A stretch of DNA of 64,000 nucleotides from Hippea maritima DSM 10411 (GTDB lineage: Bacteria; Campylobacterota_A; Desulfurellia; Desulfurellales; Hippeaceae). Positions 12,331 through 20,856 of the stretch are shown piece by piece. The notes beneath the pieces were generated by a model. That model searched no databases. It was given only the letters and a program-made list of their open reading frames with translations, and had not been told where the DNA came from. Made by a program: the position numbers and the translations under genes. Each line of letters begins with the position of its first letter. The first letter of the stretch is position 1. The stretch covers positions 1-64,000 of the forward strand of contig NC_015318.1 in NCBI RefSeq assembly GCF_000194135.1. Direction: 5' to 3'.

Positions 12331-13155
12331 ATGGGAGAGTTTAGTAATCTTGAAAAGATTGCCAGGGATTTAAGGAAAGATATTCTAATTATGTTAAACA
12401 AGGCAGGAAGCGGCCATTCAGGTGGTTCTTTGAGTGTTTTAGATATACTCGTTGCCCTCTATTTTGGCGGCATCATGAATTATAAACCGGAAGACCCCGA
12501 ATGGGAGGATAGGGATAGGCTTGTTTTATCCAAAGGTCATGCATGTCCTGCTTTGTATGCTGTTTTGGCGAAGGCCGGTTTCTTTGATAGGGATCTGTTA
12601 TGGACTTTAAGAAAGCTTGGTTCACCACTTCAGGGACACCCTGATTCTAAAAAACTCAAAGGCATTGAAGCCTCAACCGGTTCTTTAGGAAACGGGATAA
12701 GTCAGGCTGTTGGAATGGCTTTGGCGGCCAAGGTTTTGAAGAAGAGATACAAGGTTTTCTGTGTTATGGGTGATGGTGAGCTGCAGGAGGGGATCGTCTG
12801 GGAGGCCTTTATGGCAGCTAATCACTATAAGCTTTCAAACCTTGTTGTCATAATCGATTACAACGGCTTACAGATCGATGGTGCCTGCAATCAGGTTATG
12901 AATATAAATCCCCTAAAGGACAAGCTTGAGGCTTTTGGGTTCAGAACTTACGAGATCGGTGGTCATGTCTATAAAAATTTAATAGACACATTGACGACGG
13001 CAAAAAGGAATGTGATAAGCCCAACGGCTATTATAGCAAGAACGGTCAAAGGATACGGCGTATCGTTTATGGCCAACAGGGTTGAATACCACGGTGTTGC
13101 ACCTGCAGATGAGGAGTTAGAAAAAGCGTTAAAGGAGCTGGATAATGGAGTTTAA
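12331..13155 (+). CDS. Transketolase, N-terminal (TPP-binding) subunit
   Basis: First half of a split transketolase in the non-oxidative pentose phosphate pathway. It carries the N-terminal pyrophosphate-binding region: KAGSGHSGGSLSVLDIL, SKGHACPALYA and the TPP motif GDGELQEGIVWEA ending in NG. It is 274 residues and ends before the pyrimidine-binding domain, which is encoded by the next gene (11-nt overlap). ATG at 12331 is preferred over GTG at 12325, since GGGGAG at 12320-12325 then has 5-nt spacing. Two-gene transketolases are common in archaea and many anaerobes. Confidence 0.93.
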   Translation: MGEFSNLEKIARDLRKDILIMLNKAGSGHSGGSLSVLDILVALYFGGIMNYKPEDPEWEDRDRLVLSKGHACPALYAVLAKAGFFDRDLLWTLRKLGSPLQGHPDSKKLKGIEASTGSLGNGISQAVGMALAAKVLKKRYKVFCVMGDGELQEGIVWEAFMAANHYKLSNLVVIIDYNGLQIDGACNQVMNINPLKDKLEAFGFRTYEIGGHVYKNLIDTLTTAKRNVISPTAIIARTVKGYGVSFMANRVEYHGVAPADEELEKALKELDNGV

Positions 13156-14074
13156 GGCAACAAGAGAGGCCTATGGTAAGGCCCTGGTTGAGATAGGAAA
13201 GATAGATGATAAGGTGGTTGCGTTGGATGCAGACTTGAGTGGCTCAACAAAATCTGCAGAGTTTAGAAAGCAGTTCCCCGATAGATTTTTTAATTTGGGT
13301 ATAGCAGAGGCCAATATGGCAGGTGTGGCTGCAGGCCTTGCGCTGTCTGGCCTAAAACCGTATGCTTCAAGCTTTGCCGTGTTTATCACAGGCAGGGCGT
13401 TTGAGATAATAAGGCAGTCTATATGTTATCAGAACTTGCATGTGGTTTTGTGTGGCTCTCATTCGGGGATTAGTGTAGGTGAGGATGGTGGATCTCATCA
13501 ATCGGTTGCAGATATTGCCTTGATGAGGTCGCTTCCCAATATGAAGGTTATCGTGCCTGCTGATTATAACGAAACCTATCAGGCTATTTTGTCAAGTCTG
13601 AATATGGATGGGCCTGTCTATATACGCACATCAAGGGCTAAATCACCCGTATTTATGCAGGATGAGCCGTTTGAGGTTGGCAGGTCTAAGGTTGTAAAAG
13701 AGGGTAAGTCAGCCACGCTGTTTGCCTGCGGCATGATGGTTTATTTAGCGCTTGAGGCTGCGGAATTGTTAAAAGGTGGTGGTGTTGAGCTTGAGGTTGT
13801 TAATGTATCATCGATAAAACCATTGGATAGAGAAACTATTTATAACTCTGCCAAAAAAACCGGCAGGGTGTTTAGCCTTGAGGAGCATTCAATAATAGGC
13901 GGGTTGGGTTCTGCTATTGCTGAGTTTTTGACCGAGGAGTTACCCATTTTTGTTCATAAAATAGGCCTTGAGGATGTATTTGGAGAATCCGGCTCAAAAG
14001 ATGATCTATTCTGTAAATACGGCTTTACAAAAGAAGCTATAGCTGAAAGGATAAAAGAAAAACTCAATGGTTGA
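13145..14074 (+). CDS. Transketolase, C-terminal subunit
   Basis: Second half of the split transketolase. It has the pyrimidine-binding domain with the glutamate-bearing motif LGIAEANMAGVAAGLA (about 57-72), then HSGISVGEDGGSHQS, and the C-terminal domain with SLEEHSIIGGLGSAIAE. The 309 residues match the usual partner size. It overlaps the upstream subunit by 11 nt and the ftsE-like gene by 8 nt. Similar folds occur in DXP synthase and pyruvate dehydrogenase E1 beta, but pairing with the preceding subunit favours transketolase. Confidence 0.93.
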   Translation: MEFKATREAYGKALVEIGKIDDKVVALDADLSGSTKSAEFRKQFPDRFFNLGIAEANMAGVAAGLALSGLKPYASSFAVFITGRAFEIIRQSICYQNLHVVLCGSHSGISVGEDGGSHQSVADIALMRSLPNMKVIVPADYNETYQAILSSLNMDGPVYIRTSRAKSPVFMQDEPFEVGRSKVVKEGKSATLFACGMMVYLALEAAELLKGGGVELEVVNVSSIKPLDRETIYNSAKKTGRVFSLEEHSIIGGLGSAIAEFLTEELPIFVHKIGLEDVFGESGSKDDLFCKYGFTKEAIAERIKEKLNG

Positions 14075-14687
14075 GTTTATAGATGTAGTTAAAAGTTTTA
14101 ATAAAAGAACTGTATTTTCCAATTTAAGCTTTAGAATAGCGGCTAACAGGATAAATCAGATCATACTGCCACAATCTGGTGGCAAAAGCACCATTATCAG
14201 GATGATTTATGGTGCAGAAAAACCCGACAGCGGTTTTGTAAGGGTGTTTGATTTTAATGTGTCTGATCTGAACTACTCCGGTATTCTGCTTCTTAGGAGG
14301 TATTTGGGTATCATATTTGAGGATATAAGGTTGATATCCAATATGACCGTTAAGGAAAACCTGTCGGCTATAACAAAACTTACAAGAAGGGATTTGTATT
14401 TATCGGAGGAGATATTTGATATGCTCTCCATAGGGCATCTTTTGGATAAGTACCCGCATGAGTTGTCCATAAGCGAGCAATCGCTTATCAATATAGCAAG
14501 GGGGGTTATATACAATTTCCCTCTTGTTATAGCCGATGAGCCACTGAGGTATCTATCTGAGGATTATAGGATTAAAGTCATACGCTTGTTTAAATATTTA
14601 AACCAGGATAAGGGTATTACATTTTTAATAGCGACACTTGCCTCAATAGATGATGATTTTTATACGGTGGAGCTTAAGGGACTATGA
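14067..14687 (+). CDS. ftsE: FtsE-like ABC ATPase with degenerate motifs
   Basis: Position and fold indicate the cytoplasmic ATPase partner of FtsX in cell division. The 206 residues follow the FtsE pattern, but key motifs have drifted. The P-loop is LPQSGGKST (34-42) with the first glycine lost; the Q-loop Gln is Glu (IIFEDIR, about 83-89); the signature is LSISEQS instead of LSGGEQQ; the H-loop reads IATLAS, with Leu where His is expected. The P-loop lysine and Walker B IADEP (155-159) remain. The downstream gene is ftsX, overlapping by 4 nt. The frame is intact, so this is a divergent protein, not an obvious pseudogene. ATPase activity is doubtful from sequence. Confidence 0.8.
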   Translation: MVEFIDVVKSFNKRTVFSNLSFRIAANRINQIILPQSGGKSTIIRMIYGAEKPDSGFVRVFDFNVSDLNYSGILLLRRYLGIIFEDIRLISNMTVKENLSAITKLTRRDLYLSEEIFDMLSIGHLLDKYPHELSISEQSLINIARGVIYNFPLVIADEPLRYLSEDYRIKVIRLFKYLNQDKGITFLIATLASIDDDFYTVELKGL

Positions 14688-15514
14688 AGAAAGACAACGT
14701 CAGAATAGCCCTATTTTTTGTTTTTATTTCCTTTGTTTTGAGTATGAGTATCTTGATGAGCATATTTTTCGTGATGAACAATTACATTCAGCAGAAAAAG
14801 AGCAGAACTCCACTTTATATATTTTGCTCAACTAATGCAACAATGAAGGATGTTGAGAAACTTGTTGATAAATTGAAGCAAAAAGAGGGGGTTTTAAGCG
14901 TTAAACTCATTACAAAACAGAGTGCCTTTAATGAGATGGTTAAGAAATTCTCTATAGATAGGGAACTTTTTAACACCAACCCTTTTCCTTATTCTATAGA
15001 GGTTTTCTTTCAACCATCATATACCACTAAGGATTACTTTAACAGATTTGCAAGCTCAATAAATAATCCTATTGTTGAGGATGTTAAATACCCTAAGACT
15101 CTGCTTGGAGATATAGAAAATCTTCACCAGAGGCTTCTATATTTCTCAGAGGTTGTCATAGGCCTTTTATACTCAGTTGAATTTATTGTTTTTGTCTCTT
15201 TGATGACAATATTTTACTCTCACAGGAAGTTTGATTACGACACGCTCAAATTTTTTGGCATAAAACGCCTAACCATACTGAAGCTATTTTTAAAGGAAAC
15301 GATTTTACCTGCTGTTTGGGGCTTTTTCTTTAGCATAATCCTCGTTTTGGCTTTGTATTTTCTTTACAATAAATACGCTCAAATTCCCTACATTAGCAAA
15401 GAACTTTTGGAAAACTCTCAAAAGAGCACCTTTGTTTTTAATGTTGCCATAGGTTTTTTGTTTACGTTCATCTCTTCGGTTTTGGTTTTTTTCGTGAACG
15501 ATGAGAAGGTTTAG
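14684..15514 (+). CDS. ftsX: Cell division permease FtsX
   Basis: Inner-membrane protein that, with FtsE, transmits a division signal to periplasmic murein hydrolase activators. The 276 residues have an N-terminal membrane helix (about 10-30), a periplasmic domain (about 35-150) with the FtsX-like stretch MKDVEKLVDKLKQKEGV, and three C-terminal membrane segments (about 155-185, 205-230 and 245-270). It overlaps ftsE by 4 nt and the next gene by 14 nt. The following EnvC-like gene encodes the expected periplasmic partner. Confidence 0.86.
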   Translation: MKKDNVRIALFFVFISFVLSMSILMSIFFVMNNYIQQKKSRTPLYIFCSTNATMKDVEKLVDKLKQKEGVLSVKLITKQSAFNEMVKKFSIDRELFNTNPFPYSIEVFFQPSYTTKDYFNRFASSINNPIVEDVKYPKTLLGDIENLHQRLLYFSEVVIGLLYSVEFIVFVSLMTIFYSHRKFDYDTLKFFGIKRLTILKLFLKETILPAVWGFFFSIILVLALYFLYNKYAQIPYISKELLENSQKSTFVFNVAIGFLFTFISSVLVFFVNDEKV

Positions 15515-16661
15515 TCTTTTAGTTTTTGTTCTTCTTTTAAGCCTATCTCTAAACGGGTTTTCTGCAAATAAGAAGACTATAGAACAAAAACTTCAAACAA
15601 TAGATAAAACTATAATGAAAAAAAAGAGCGATTACAATAAATTGAGGCAGCAATATGCCAAACTCTTAAATGATGTAAAATCTACTGATGCCTTGATTAC
15701 ATCCCTTAAGACAAAGATAAAAAAGGCCAAAAGGGACTTAAATTTGCTAAATAGGAAAATAGCCAATTTAAAAAAGGAGATTGGCAAGGTTTCAAAGAAC
15801 GTGGAAGAGCAAAAAGAGGAGCTCTCTTTGGAGCTTAAGGGTTATTACAAATACTCTCGCATAAGTCCGTATTATGAGCAAGGAGTTTGGTTTGACTATA
15901 TGAACCGCTTCATTACGAGCTATATGCAAAACAGAATCAGGGACTATTTAAATAAAAGTGCATATCTACGCAGTAGCCTGTTAAGGCTTAATGCCTATAT
16001 GAAGAAAAAAAATGCCCTTCTGGATAATATAAAAAAACAGCAAGAGGATTTGCAAACCCAGCGTGAAACATTGAAAAAGTTGATGGATGAGGCGGATAGT
16101 AAAAAGCAGCAATATTTAGCTCAGATACAAAAGCTCACTCAGGAGAAAGAAAACCTAAGGAATCTCCTAAAGAAAATCATAGAAGAGGAAAAGAGAAGGC
16201 AGGCTGAGCAAAGAAAAAGGAAAGCCCAAAAAGCTCAAAAAATAAACCCTAAACTGGTTGTAAAGGAGTTTAAGGCCCTAAGGGGCAGAGTTGCACTCCC
16301 TGTTTCTGGTAGGGTAGTGTCAACATTTGGCAAAAAGTACGATCCGCTTTTTAAAGTTTATACAAGAAACGACGGCATTGACATAAAATCAAAAAAGGAT
16401 TCCTGCGTTAGGTCTATAGCGTATGGTAAAGTGGGCTTTGCAGGCAATCTGCCAGGATACGGCGGTGTTGTCATAATAAATCACCTAAATGGCTATTACA
16501 CGGTTTATGGCGGTATAAAAAGTAAAGTAGGCGTTGGCAGCATAGTAAAATCCCGCCAATGTATTGGAAAATTAGAAAAGAATAAGCTACACTTTGAGAT
16601 AAGGAGGCATTCAACGCCGTTAAATCCTCTAAATTTTTTGGATAGGAGGTTCTTGAAATGA
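15501..16661 (+). CDS. envC: EnvC-like murein hydrolase activator (degenerate LytM/M23)
   Basis: Periplasmic activator of amidases during septum splitting, acting through FtsX. It has a signal peptide (about 1-22, ending in NGFSANK), a long coiled coil (about 25-245) and a C-terminal LytM/M23 domain. The zinc ligands look lost: the position expected to read HxGxDI reads NDGIDI, and the tyrosine-histidine segment reads TVYGGI; only LHFEIR is kept. Loss of the metal site is characteristic of EnvC-type activators, not active endopeptidases. The 386-residue length matches EnvC. Directly after ftsEX and before ctpA, as in many proteobacteria. Confidence 0.87.
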   Translation: MRRFSLLVFVLLLSLSLNGFSANKKTIEQKLQTIDKTIMKKKSDYNKLRQQYAKLLNDVKSTDALITSLKTKIKKAKRDLNLLNRKIANLKKEIGKVSKNVEEQKEELSLELKGYYKYSRISPYYEQGVWFDYMNRFITSYMQNRIRDYLNKSAYLRSSLLRLNAYMKKKNALLDNIKKQQEDLQTQRETLKKLMDEADSKKQQYLAQIQKLTQEKENLRNLLKKIIEEEKRRQAEQRKRKAQKAQKINPKLVVKEFKALRGRVALPVSGRVVSTFGKKYDPLFKVYTRNDGIDIKSKKDSCVRSIAYGKVGFAGNLPGYGGVVIINHLNGYYTVYGGIKSKVGVGSIVKSRQCIGKLEKNKLHFEIRRHSTPLNPLNFLDRRFLK

Positions 16662-17899
16662 GAAGGCTTTTGGCCGCTTTTTTGTTGATTTTTTTGCTTA
16701 GCAATGTGAGCTTTGCAAGCCCGAATGAGTATGAAAAACTCAAGATATTCGCAAAGGTTATGGCCATTATAGAGAACAACTATGTGGATAATGTAAGCCA
16801 GACAAAGCTTATAGATGATGCGATAAAGGGAATGGTTAACTCTTTGGATCCGCATTCGTCTTATATGACAAAAGAGGAGTATAAGGAGCTTAAAATAACA
16901 ACAACGGGTAAGTTTGGTGGATTGGGCATGGTTGTTACCATGAAAGACGGTATTTTAACTGTTGTATCACCTATTGAGGATACTCCAGCCTATAAGTCTG
17001 GTATAAAAGCCGGGGATGCCATCATAAAGATAAATGGTGAAAGTACGCTTGGTATGACACTTGAGCAGGCTGTAAAGCTTTTAAGGGGCAAGCCCGGGAC
17101 AAAGGTTACGATAACTGTTTTGAGAAAAACGGAGAAAAAGCCGTTTAATTTGACTATCACAAGGGCTATTATACATGTTAAGAGTGTAAAGTTTAAAAAA
17201 TACGGCAATATAGGCTATGTAAGAATTACACAGTTCCAGAGCGGCACCACAAAGGAACTTAAGAGTGCTCTATCCAAGCTGGGCAAAATTAAAGGACTTG
17301 TTATTGATTTAAGAAACGACCCTGGTGGTTTATTGAGAGAAGCTATAGGGGTAGGTGATGTTTTTATCAAAAAGGGTGTTATAGTCTCTGTAAGGGGTAG
17401 AAATAAGGGCGATGTGCAGTACTTTTATGCGCGCGATGACGGATCTGAGCCTACATATCCTATGGTTGTTTTAATAAACGCCGGAACAGCTTCGGCTGCA
17501 GAGATTGTATCTGGCTGTCTTAAAGACCATCACAGAGCCATAATTATGGGCATTAGAAGCTTCGGAAAGGGCTCGGTTCAGTCAATTATACCATTGGGCG
17601 ATGGGTCTGCTTTGAGATTAACAACAGCCCGCTACTATACACCATCTGGCAAAAGCATCCAAGCCGTTGGAATAGAGCCCGATATAGTTGTAAAGCAGGT
17701 AAAAATAGTCGAGGAAAACTCAAACGGTTATAGCTTAAGAGAGAGCGACCTTATTCATCATCTAAATAACCCGCAAGCCAAGAAACTCAAAAAAGATGGT
17801 GATTTTGAAAAAGAGCTTAAAAATGACTATCAACTATTGAGGGCTATTGAGCTTATAAAGGCAGAGGATTTGGTGTGCAAAACAAGGCAATCGCAATAG
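16658..17899 (+). CDS. ctpA: Carboxy-terminal processing protease (S41)
   Basis: Periplasmic serine protease that trims or degrades envelope proteins. It has a signal peptide (MRRLLAAFLLIFLLSNVSFA), a PDZ domain (about 80-160, with GGLGMVV and SGIKAGDAIIKING) and the S41 domain with DLRNDPGGLL, the nucleophile serine in GTASAAEIVSG and the lysine in SFGKGSVQ. The 413-residue length is typical. Overlaps of 4 nt upstream and 25 nt downstream place it in the division operon. In this setting it may turn over peptidoglycan hydrolases, which is an inference from other bacteria. Confidence 0.94.
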   Translation: MRRLLAAFLLIFLLSNVSFASPNEYEKLKIFAKVMAIIENNYVDNVSQTKLIDDAIKGMVNSLDPHSSYMTKEEYKELKITTTGKFGGLGMVVTMKDGILTVVSPIEDTPAYKSGIKAGDAIIKINGESTLGMTLEQAVKLLRGKPGTKVTITVLRKTEKKPFNLTITRAIIHVKSVKFKKYGNIGYVRITQFQSGTTKELKSALSKLGKIKGLVIDLRNDPGGLLREAIGVGDVFIKKGVIVSVRGRNKGDVQYFYARDDGSEPTYPMVVLINAGTASAAEIVSGCLKDHHRAIIMGIRSFGKGSVQSIIPLGDGSALRLTTARYYTPSGKSIQAVGIEPDIVVKQVKIVEENSNGYSLRESDLIHHLNNPQAKKLKKDGDFEKELKNDYQLLRAIELIKAEDLVCKTRQSQ

Positions 17900-18618
17900 T
17901 CGTTGCACTTATAGTTTTTATTGTTCAGGAAAGCTTTGCTGCAAGTTCTTTATTTCTTTTGAAGCAGAAGAGACTTGCCATTGTTATAGATGATATGGGT
18001 TACGATGTGGCATTGGCCAATAGGTTTGAATCATTAAAAATGCCTTTGGCCTTTGCCTTTTTACCTGATGCACCATTTAGTGGTGAGTTATCTAAAAAGC
18101 TTTCCAAAGATGGCTTTATTGTTATGATACATATGCCAAGTCAACCAATAGATTATCCTAAAGACAACCCAGGCAAGCATGCTATCTATCTGTGGACAAG
18201 CAAAGCCGAGACGTTTAGACTTCTAAATTGGGCATATAAAAAAATTCCCAACGCCATGGGTTTAAATAACCATATGGGCTCTGCGATTCTTAGGGATAAG
18301 ACTCATTTGGACTATATTATGGAGTTTTTAAAAAAACACGACCTATTTTTTATCGATAGTGCAACAGTTAAGGATAGCCTTGGCTGTATTGAGGCTGAGA
18401 AGTTTGGTGTTATGTGTGCAAAAAGAAGGGTGTTTTTGGATAACAAGAAGAATGTGGCTTATATTAAAGGTCAGATAAGGCAAGCCTTGAAAATGCTAAA
18501 AAAGAGAAACAATGTTGTTGCCATAGGACATTGTAATGAAAAGACCTATGAGGCATTAGCTCAGATGAAAAAACAACTAAAACCTTATTTGGTGAGCGTG
18601 GTGTTTGTATTAAGATGA
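17875..18618 (+). CDS. Divergent polysaccharide deacetylase family protein (YibQ-like)
   Basis: Secreted protein of the divergent polysaccharide deacetylase family (DUF610/YibQ), with unproven substrate. A signal peptide is visible at 1-22. Family motifs are LAIVIDDMGYD, MIHMPSQPIDYP, GLNNHMGSAI and FFIDSAT, which retain the aspartate and histidine positions of NodB-like deacetylases. The start is GTG at 17875, within the end of ctpA. This gene follows envC-ctpA in many gram-negative bacteria, so a role in septal or envelope carbohydrate processing is likely but unproven. 247 residues. Confidence 0.87.
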   Translation: MQNKAIAIVVALIVFIVQESFAASSLFLLKQKRLAIVIDDMGYDVALANRFESLKMPLAFAFLPDAPFSGELSKKLSKDGFIVMIHMPSQPIDYPKDNPGKHAIYLWTSKAETFRLLNWAYKKIPNAMGLNNHMGSAILRDKTHLDYIMEFLKKHDLFFIDSATVKDSLGCIEAEKFGVMCAKRRVFLDNKKNVAYIKGQIRQALKMLKKRNNVVAIGHCNEKTYEALAQMKKQLKPYLVSVVFVLR

Positions 18619-19622
18619 TTTTAGCATTTGATACATCCTGTGACGATACGGCTGTTGCCGTTTTAAAGGATAACGGTAATTATGTTAATCTCATAGCGTC
18701 CCAGATTGAGGTGCATAAAGCCTTAGGCGGTGTGGTGCCTGAGCTTGCAGCAAGGAAACATGCAGAGGTTATAGCCGCGCTGACAAAAGAGGCTCTACAT
18801 AAAGCTGAAGCAGAGTTGAGTCAGATAGATTTTTTGTCTGTCACAGTTGGACCCGGCCTTTTGCCAAGCCTGCTTGTGGGTGTTTCTTTTGCAAAGGCTT
18901 TGGCTTATTCTCATAGTGTTCCTTTGATTGCAGTTCACCATATAGAAGGGCATATATTTGCGCCGTTTTTTAAAAGGGAGCTTATTTTTCCATTTTTATC
19001 TTTGGTTGTTTCAGGTGGGCATACCCATTTATTCTTGGTTAAGGGTGTGGGTGAGTATGAAATTATAGGTAAAACACTGGATGATGCTGTAGGTGAAGCG
19101 TTTGATAAGGTGGCAAGATTGTTGGGCTTAGAATACCCTGGCGGACCTGTTATAGACAGATTGTCAAAAACTGGAGATCCTTATCGTTTCAAGATTCCTC
19201 AGGGGTTGAAGCATGATAAGAGCTATAATTTTAGCTTTAGCGGTGTAAAAACATATGTCAAAAACCTTGTCAATAGCATGGGTAATTTGTCAAAAAGTGA
19301 TATTTCAGATATTGCAGCTTCTTTTCAAAAAGCATCAATAGATATATTGGTTGAAAAGACCTTTAAGGCCGCTACAGAGTATGGTGTTAAAATCGTGTCA
19401 ATTTCTGGTGGGGTTTCTGCTAACTCCTATTTGAGAGAGGCTTTTGCTGAAGCTGGCAAACAAAAAGGCATAGAAGTTGTCCTTCCGCCAAGGGAAATGA
19501 CAACAGACAATGCATTAATGATAGCATACAGGGCCTCCTTTAGACCATTTGAGGAGGCCACAACTGAGTTTTCCTTGATTGAGGCTAAACCGTCCATTAA
19601 GGTCGGAAGCAAACTAATCTAA
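18615..19622 (+). CDS. tsaD: tRNA N6-adenosine threonylcarbamoyltransferase TsaD
   Basis: Transfers threonylcarbamoyl to A37 of ANN-decoding tRNAs. Features: [13 protein letters not shown] at the N-terminus, the metal-binding [10 protein letters not shown] (HxxxH), [10 protein letters not shown] and the late [12 protein letters not shown]. The length of 335 is normal. It starts with a 4-nt overlap with the upstream gene and its 3' end overlaps the convergent cysE by 9 nt, so the two mRNAs are complementary at their ends. It is the last gene of the long + strand run. Confidence 0.96.
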   Translation: MILAFDTSCDDTAVAVLKDNGNYVNLIASQIEVHKALGGVVPELAARKHAEVIAALTKEALHKAEAELSQIDFLSVTVGPGLLPSLLVGVSFAKALAYSHSVPLIAVHHIEGHIFAPFFKRELIFPFLSLVVSGGHTHLFLVKGVGEYEIIGKTLDDAVGEAFDKVARLLGLEYPGGPVIDRLSKTGDPYRFKIPQGLKHDKSYNFSFSGVKTYVKNLVNSMGNLSKSDISDIAASFQKASIDILVEKTFKAATEYGVKIVSISGGVSANSYLREAFAEAGKQKGIEVVLPPREMTTDNALMIAYRASFRPFEEATTEFSLIEAKPSIKVGSKLI

Positions 19623-20429
19623 GCCCTCAAGCTCATAACTTTTTATATATTTTTCTATCTTTTTTAGTTCCTCTACTTCCTTTTTGCGCTCTTTTTCTAT
19701 CTCCTCAGGCTTTCCTTCTTTTAATGCTGAAATCTCCTTTTCAAGTTCTTCTATCCTGTGAAGCAGGTATCTTATGACTTTACCCTCTACATCTGGTAGT
19801 TTTGTGTGTTCTAAATCTACCTTCTTGTCAACCTTCTCCTTCTTGATAACCTTGGCTGGTATTCCTACAACTGTGGAGTTTTCTGGAACATCTCTGATTA
19901 CAACACTGCCTGAGCCTATTTTTGAGTTATCCCCTATTTTTAAAGCTCCCAACACCTTGGCTCCACTTCCTACAACCACATTTCTACCCACTGTAGGATG
20001 TCTTTTGACCTTCTTTAGGCTGGTTCCTCCCAGTGTAACCCCCTGATAAAGCGTTACATCATCACCAATCTCTGCTGTTTCTCCGATTACAACACCCATA
20101 CCGTGGTCTATAAAGAAGCGCTTGCCTATCTTGGCTCCTGGGTGTATCTCAATGCCGGTTAAAAACCTCGATATGTGTGATAGAAACCTGCCGGCAAATT
20201 TAAAATCATGGTTCCATAAAAAGTGAGCAACTCTGTGGAACCATAATGCATGGAGGCCTGGATAACAAAATACGATTTCTGGGATGCTTCTTGCCGCAGG
20301 GTCTCTTTCAAAAACAGTCTGTATATCCTCTTTTAACGTTTCAATTGCCTTGGTTTTTTTTAAAACTACAAAGCTACCTACAGCAAAAACACCGAATGTA
20401 AGCGTCAATGCCTTTGTTGCCTTAGCCAT
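19614..20429 (-). CDS. cysE: Serine O-acetyltransferase with terminal extensions
   Basis: Acetylates serine for cysteine synthesis. The core resembles short bacterial Cys[19 protein letters not shown] (31-48), then left-handed beta-helix hexapeptide repeats with [25 protein letters not shown] and VVGIPAKVI. Two extensions are unusual. Residues 1-25 form a hydrophobic segment ([16 protein letters not shown]) that could be a membrane anchor. Residues about 205-271 form a charged, Glu/Lys-rich probable coiled coil. The start is supported by GAGGGGG 6 nt upstream and overlaps the ybeY stop by 8 nt; no later in-frame Met precedes the core. Confidence 0.9.
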   Translation of the reverse strand: MAKATKALTLTFGVFAVGSFVVLKKTKAIETLKEDIQTVFERDPAARSIPEIVFCYPGLHALWFHRVAHFLWNHDFKFAGRFLSHISRFLTGIEIHPGAKIGKRFFIDHGMGVVIGETAEIGDDVTLYQGVTLGGTSLKKVKRHPTVGRNVVVGSGAKVLGALKIGDNSKIGSGSVVIRDVPENSTVVGIPAKVIKKEKVDKKVDLEHTKLPDVEGKVIRYLLHRIEELEKEISALKEGKPEEIEKERKKEVEELKKIEKYIKSYELEGLD

Positions 20430-20856
20430 TTACAACCCCCTCTTTTAAAAACTCATCAACCAATTCTTTTTGTTTTTTCATCATCTCATCGAATTTATCC
20501 ATGGTTTCATGCGTGTAGCCCACAAGATGCAAAAATCCGTGCGCTATTATAAATAGCAGGTATTCTTTAGCGTTTTCTTTTTTCTCTAAAGCTTCCCTTT
20601 CTATTGTATCTGAAGAGATTGCTATATCCCCCAATATATCACCATCATAGCCGTAAAAGCTCAGCACATTGGTTGGGCCTTTTCTGTTTTTGAACTGCTC
20701 GTTTAGTTTGGTTATCTCATCATCATCAACAAGCACTATGTTGAGCTCTTTTTCGCTATTTTCCCCGCTTTTTTTGAATAGAAACTCAACAAAGCTTTCT
20801 ATTGTTGTCTGGTCTATAAATTCCTTAGGTTTTTTTACTATCACCGTTAAGTTCAT
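20422..20856 (-). CDS. ybeY: Endoribonuclease YbeY
   Basis: Zinc-dependent RNase involved in 16S rRNA 3' maturation and ribosome quality control. The family metal motif is complete: [12 protein letters not shown] (HxxxHxxxxxH). A second conserved block reads [12 protein letters not shown]. The start at 20856 ([10 protein letters not shown]) gives 144 residues and overlaps the end of pgpH by 32 nt; MRKNR 15 nt upstream is an alternative, and longer starts would add residues not seen in the family. The pgpH-ybeY pairing is widely conserved. Confidence 0.92.
   Translation of the reverse strand: MNLTVIVKKPKEFIDQTTIESFVEFLFKKSGENSEKELNIVLVDDDEITKLNEQFKNRKGPTNVLSFYGYDGDILGDIAISSDTIEREALEKKENAKEYLLFIIAHGFLHLVGYTHETMDKFDEMMKKQKELVDEFLKEGVVNG

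Noticed and set aside
14067-14687. FtsE pseudogene
   Set aside because: Motifs are changed by substitutions, but the frame is complete, overlaps ftsX correctly and keeps Walker B and the P-loop lysine.
15501-16661. Active M23 endopeptidase
   Set aside because: The HxGxD and histidine positions of the zinc site are replaced (NDGID, YGGI), so an activator role is preferred.
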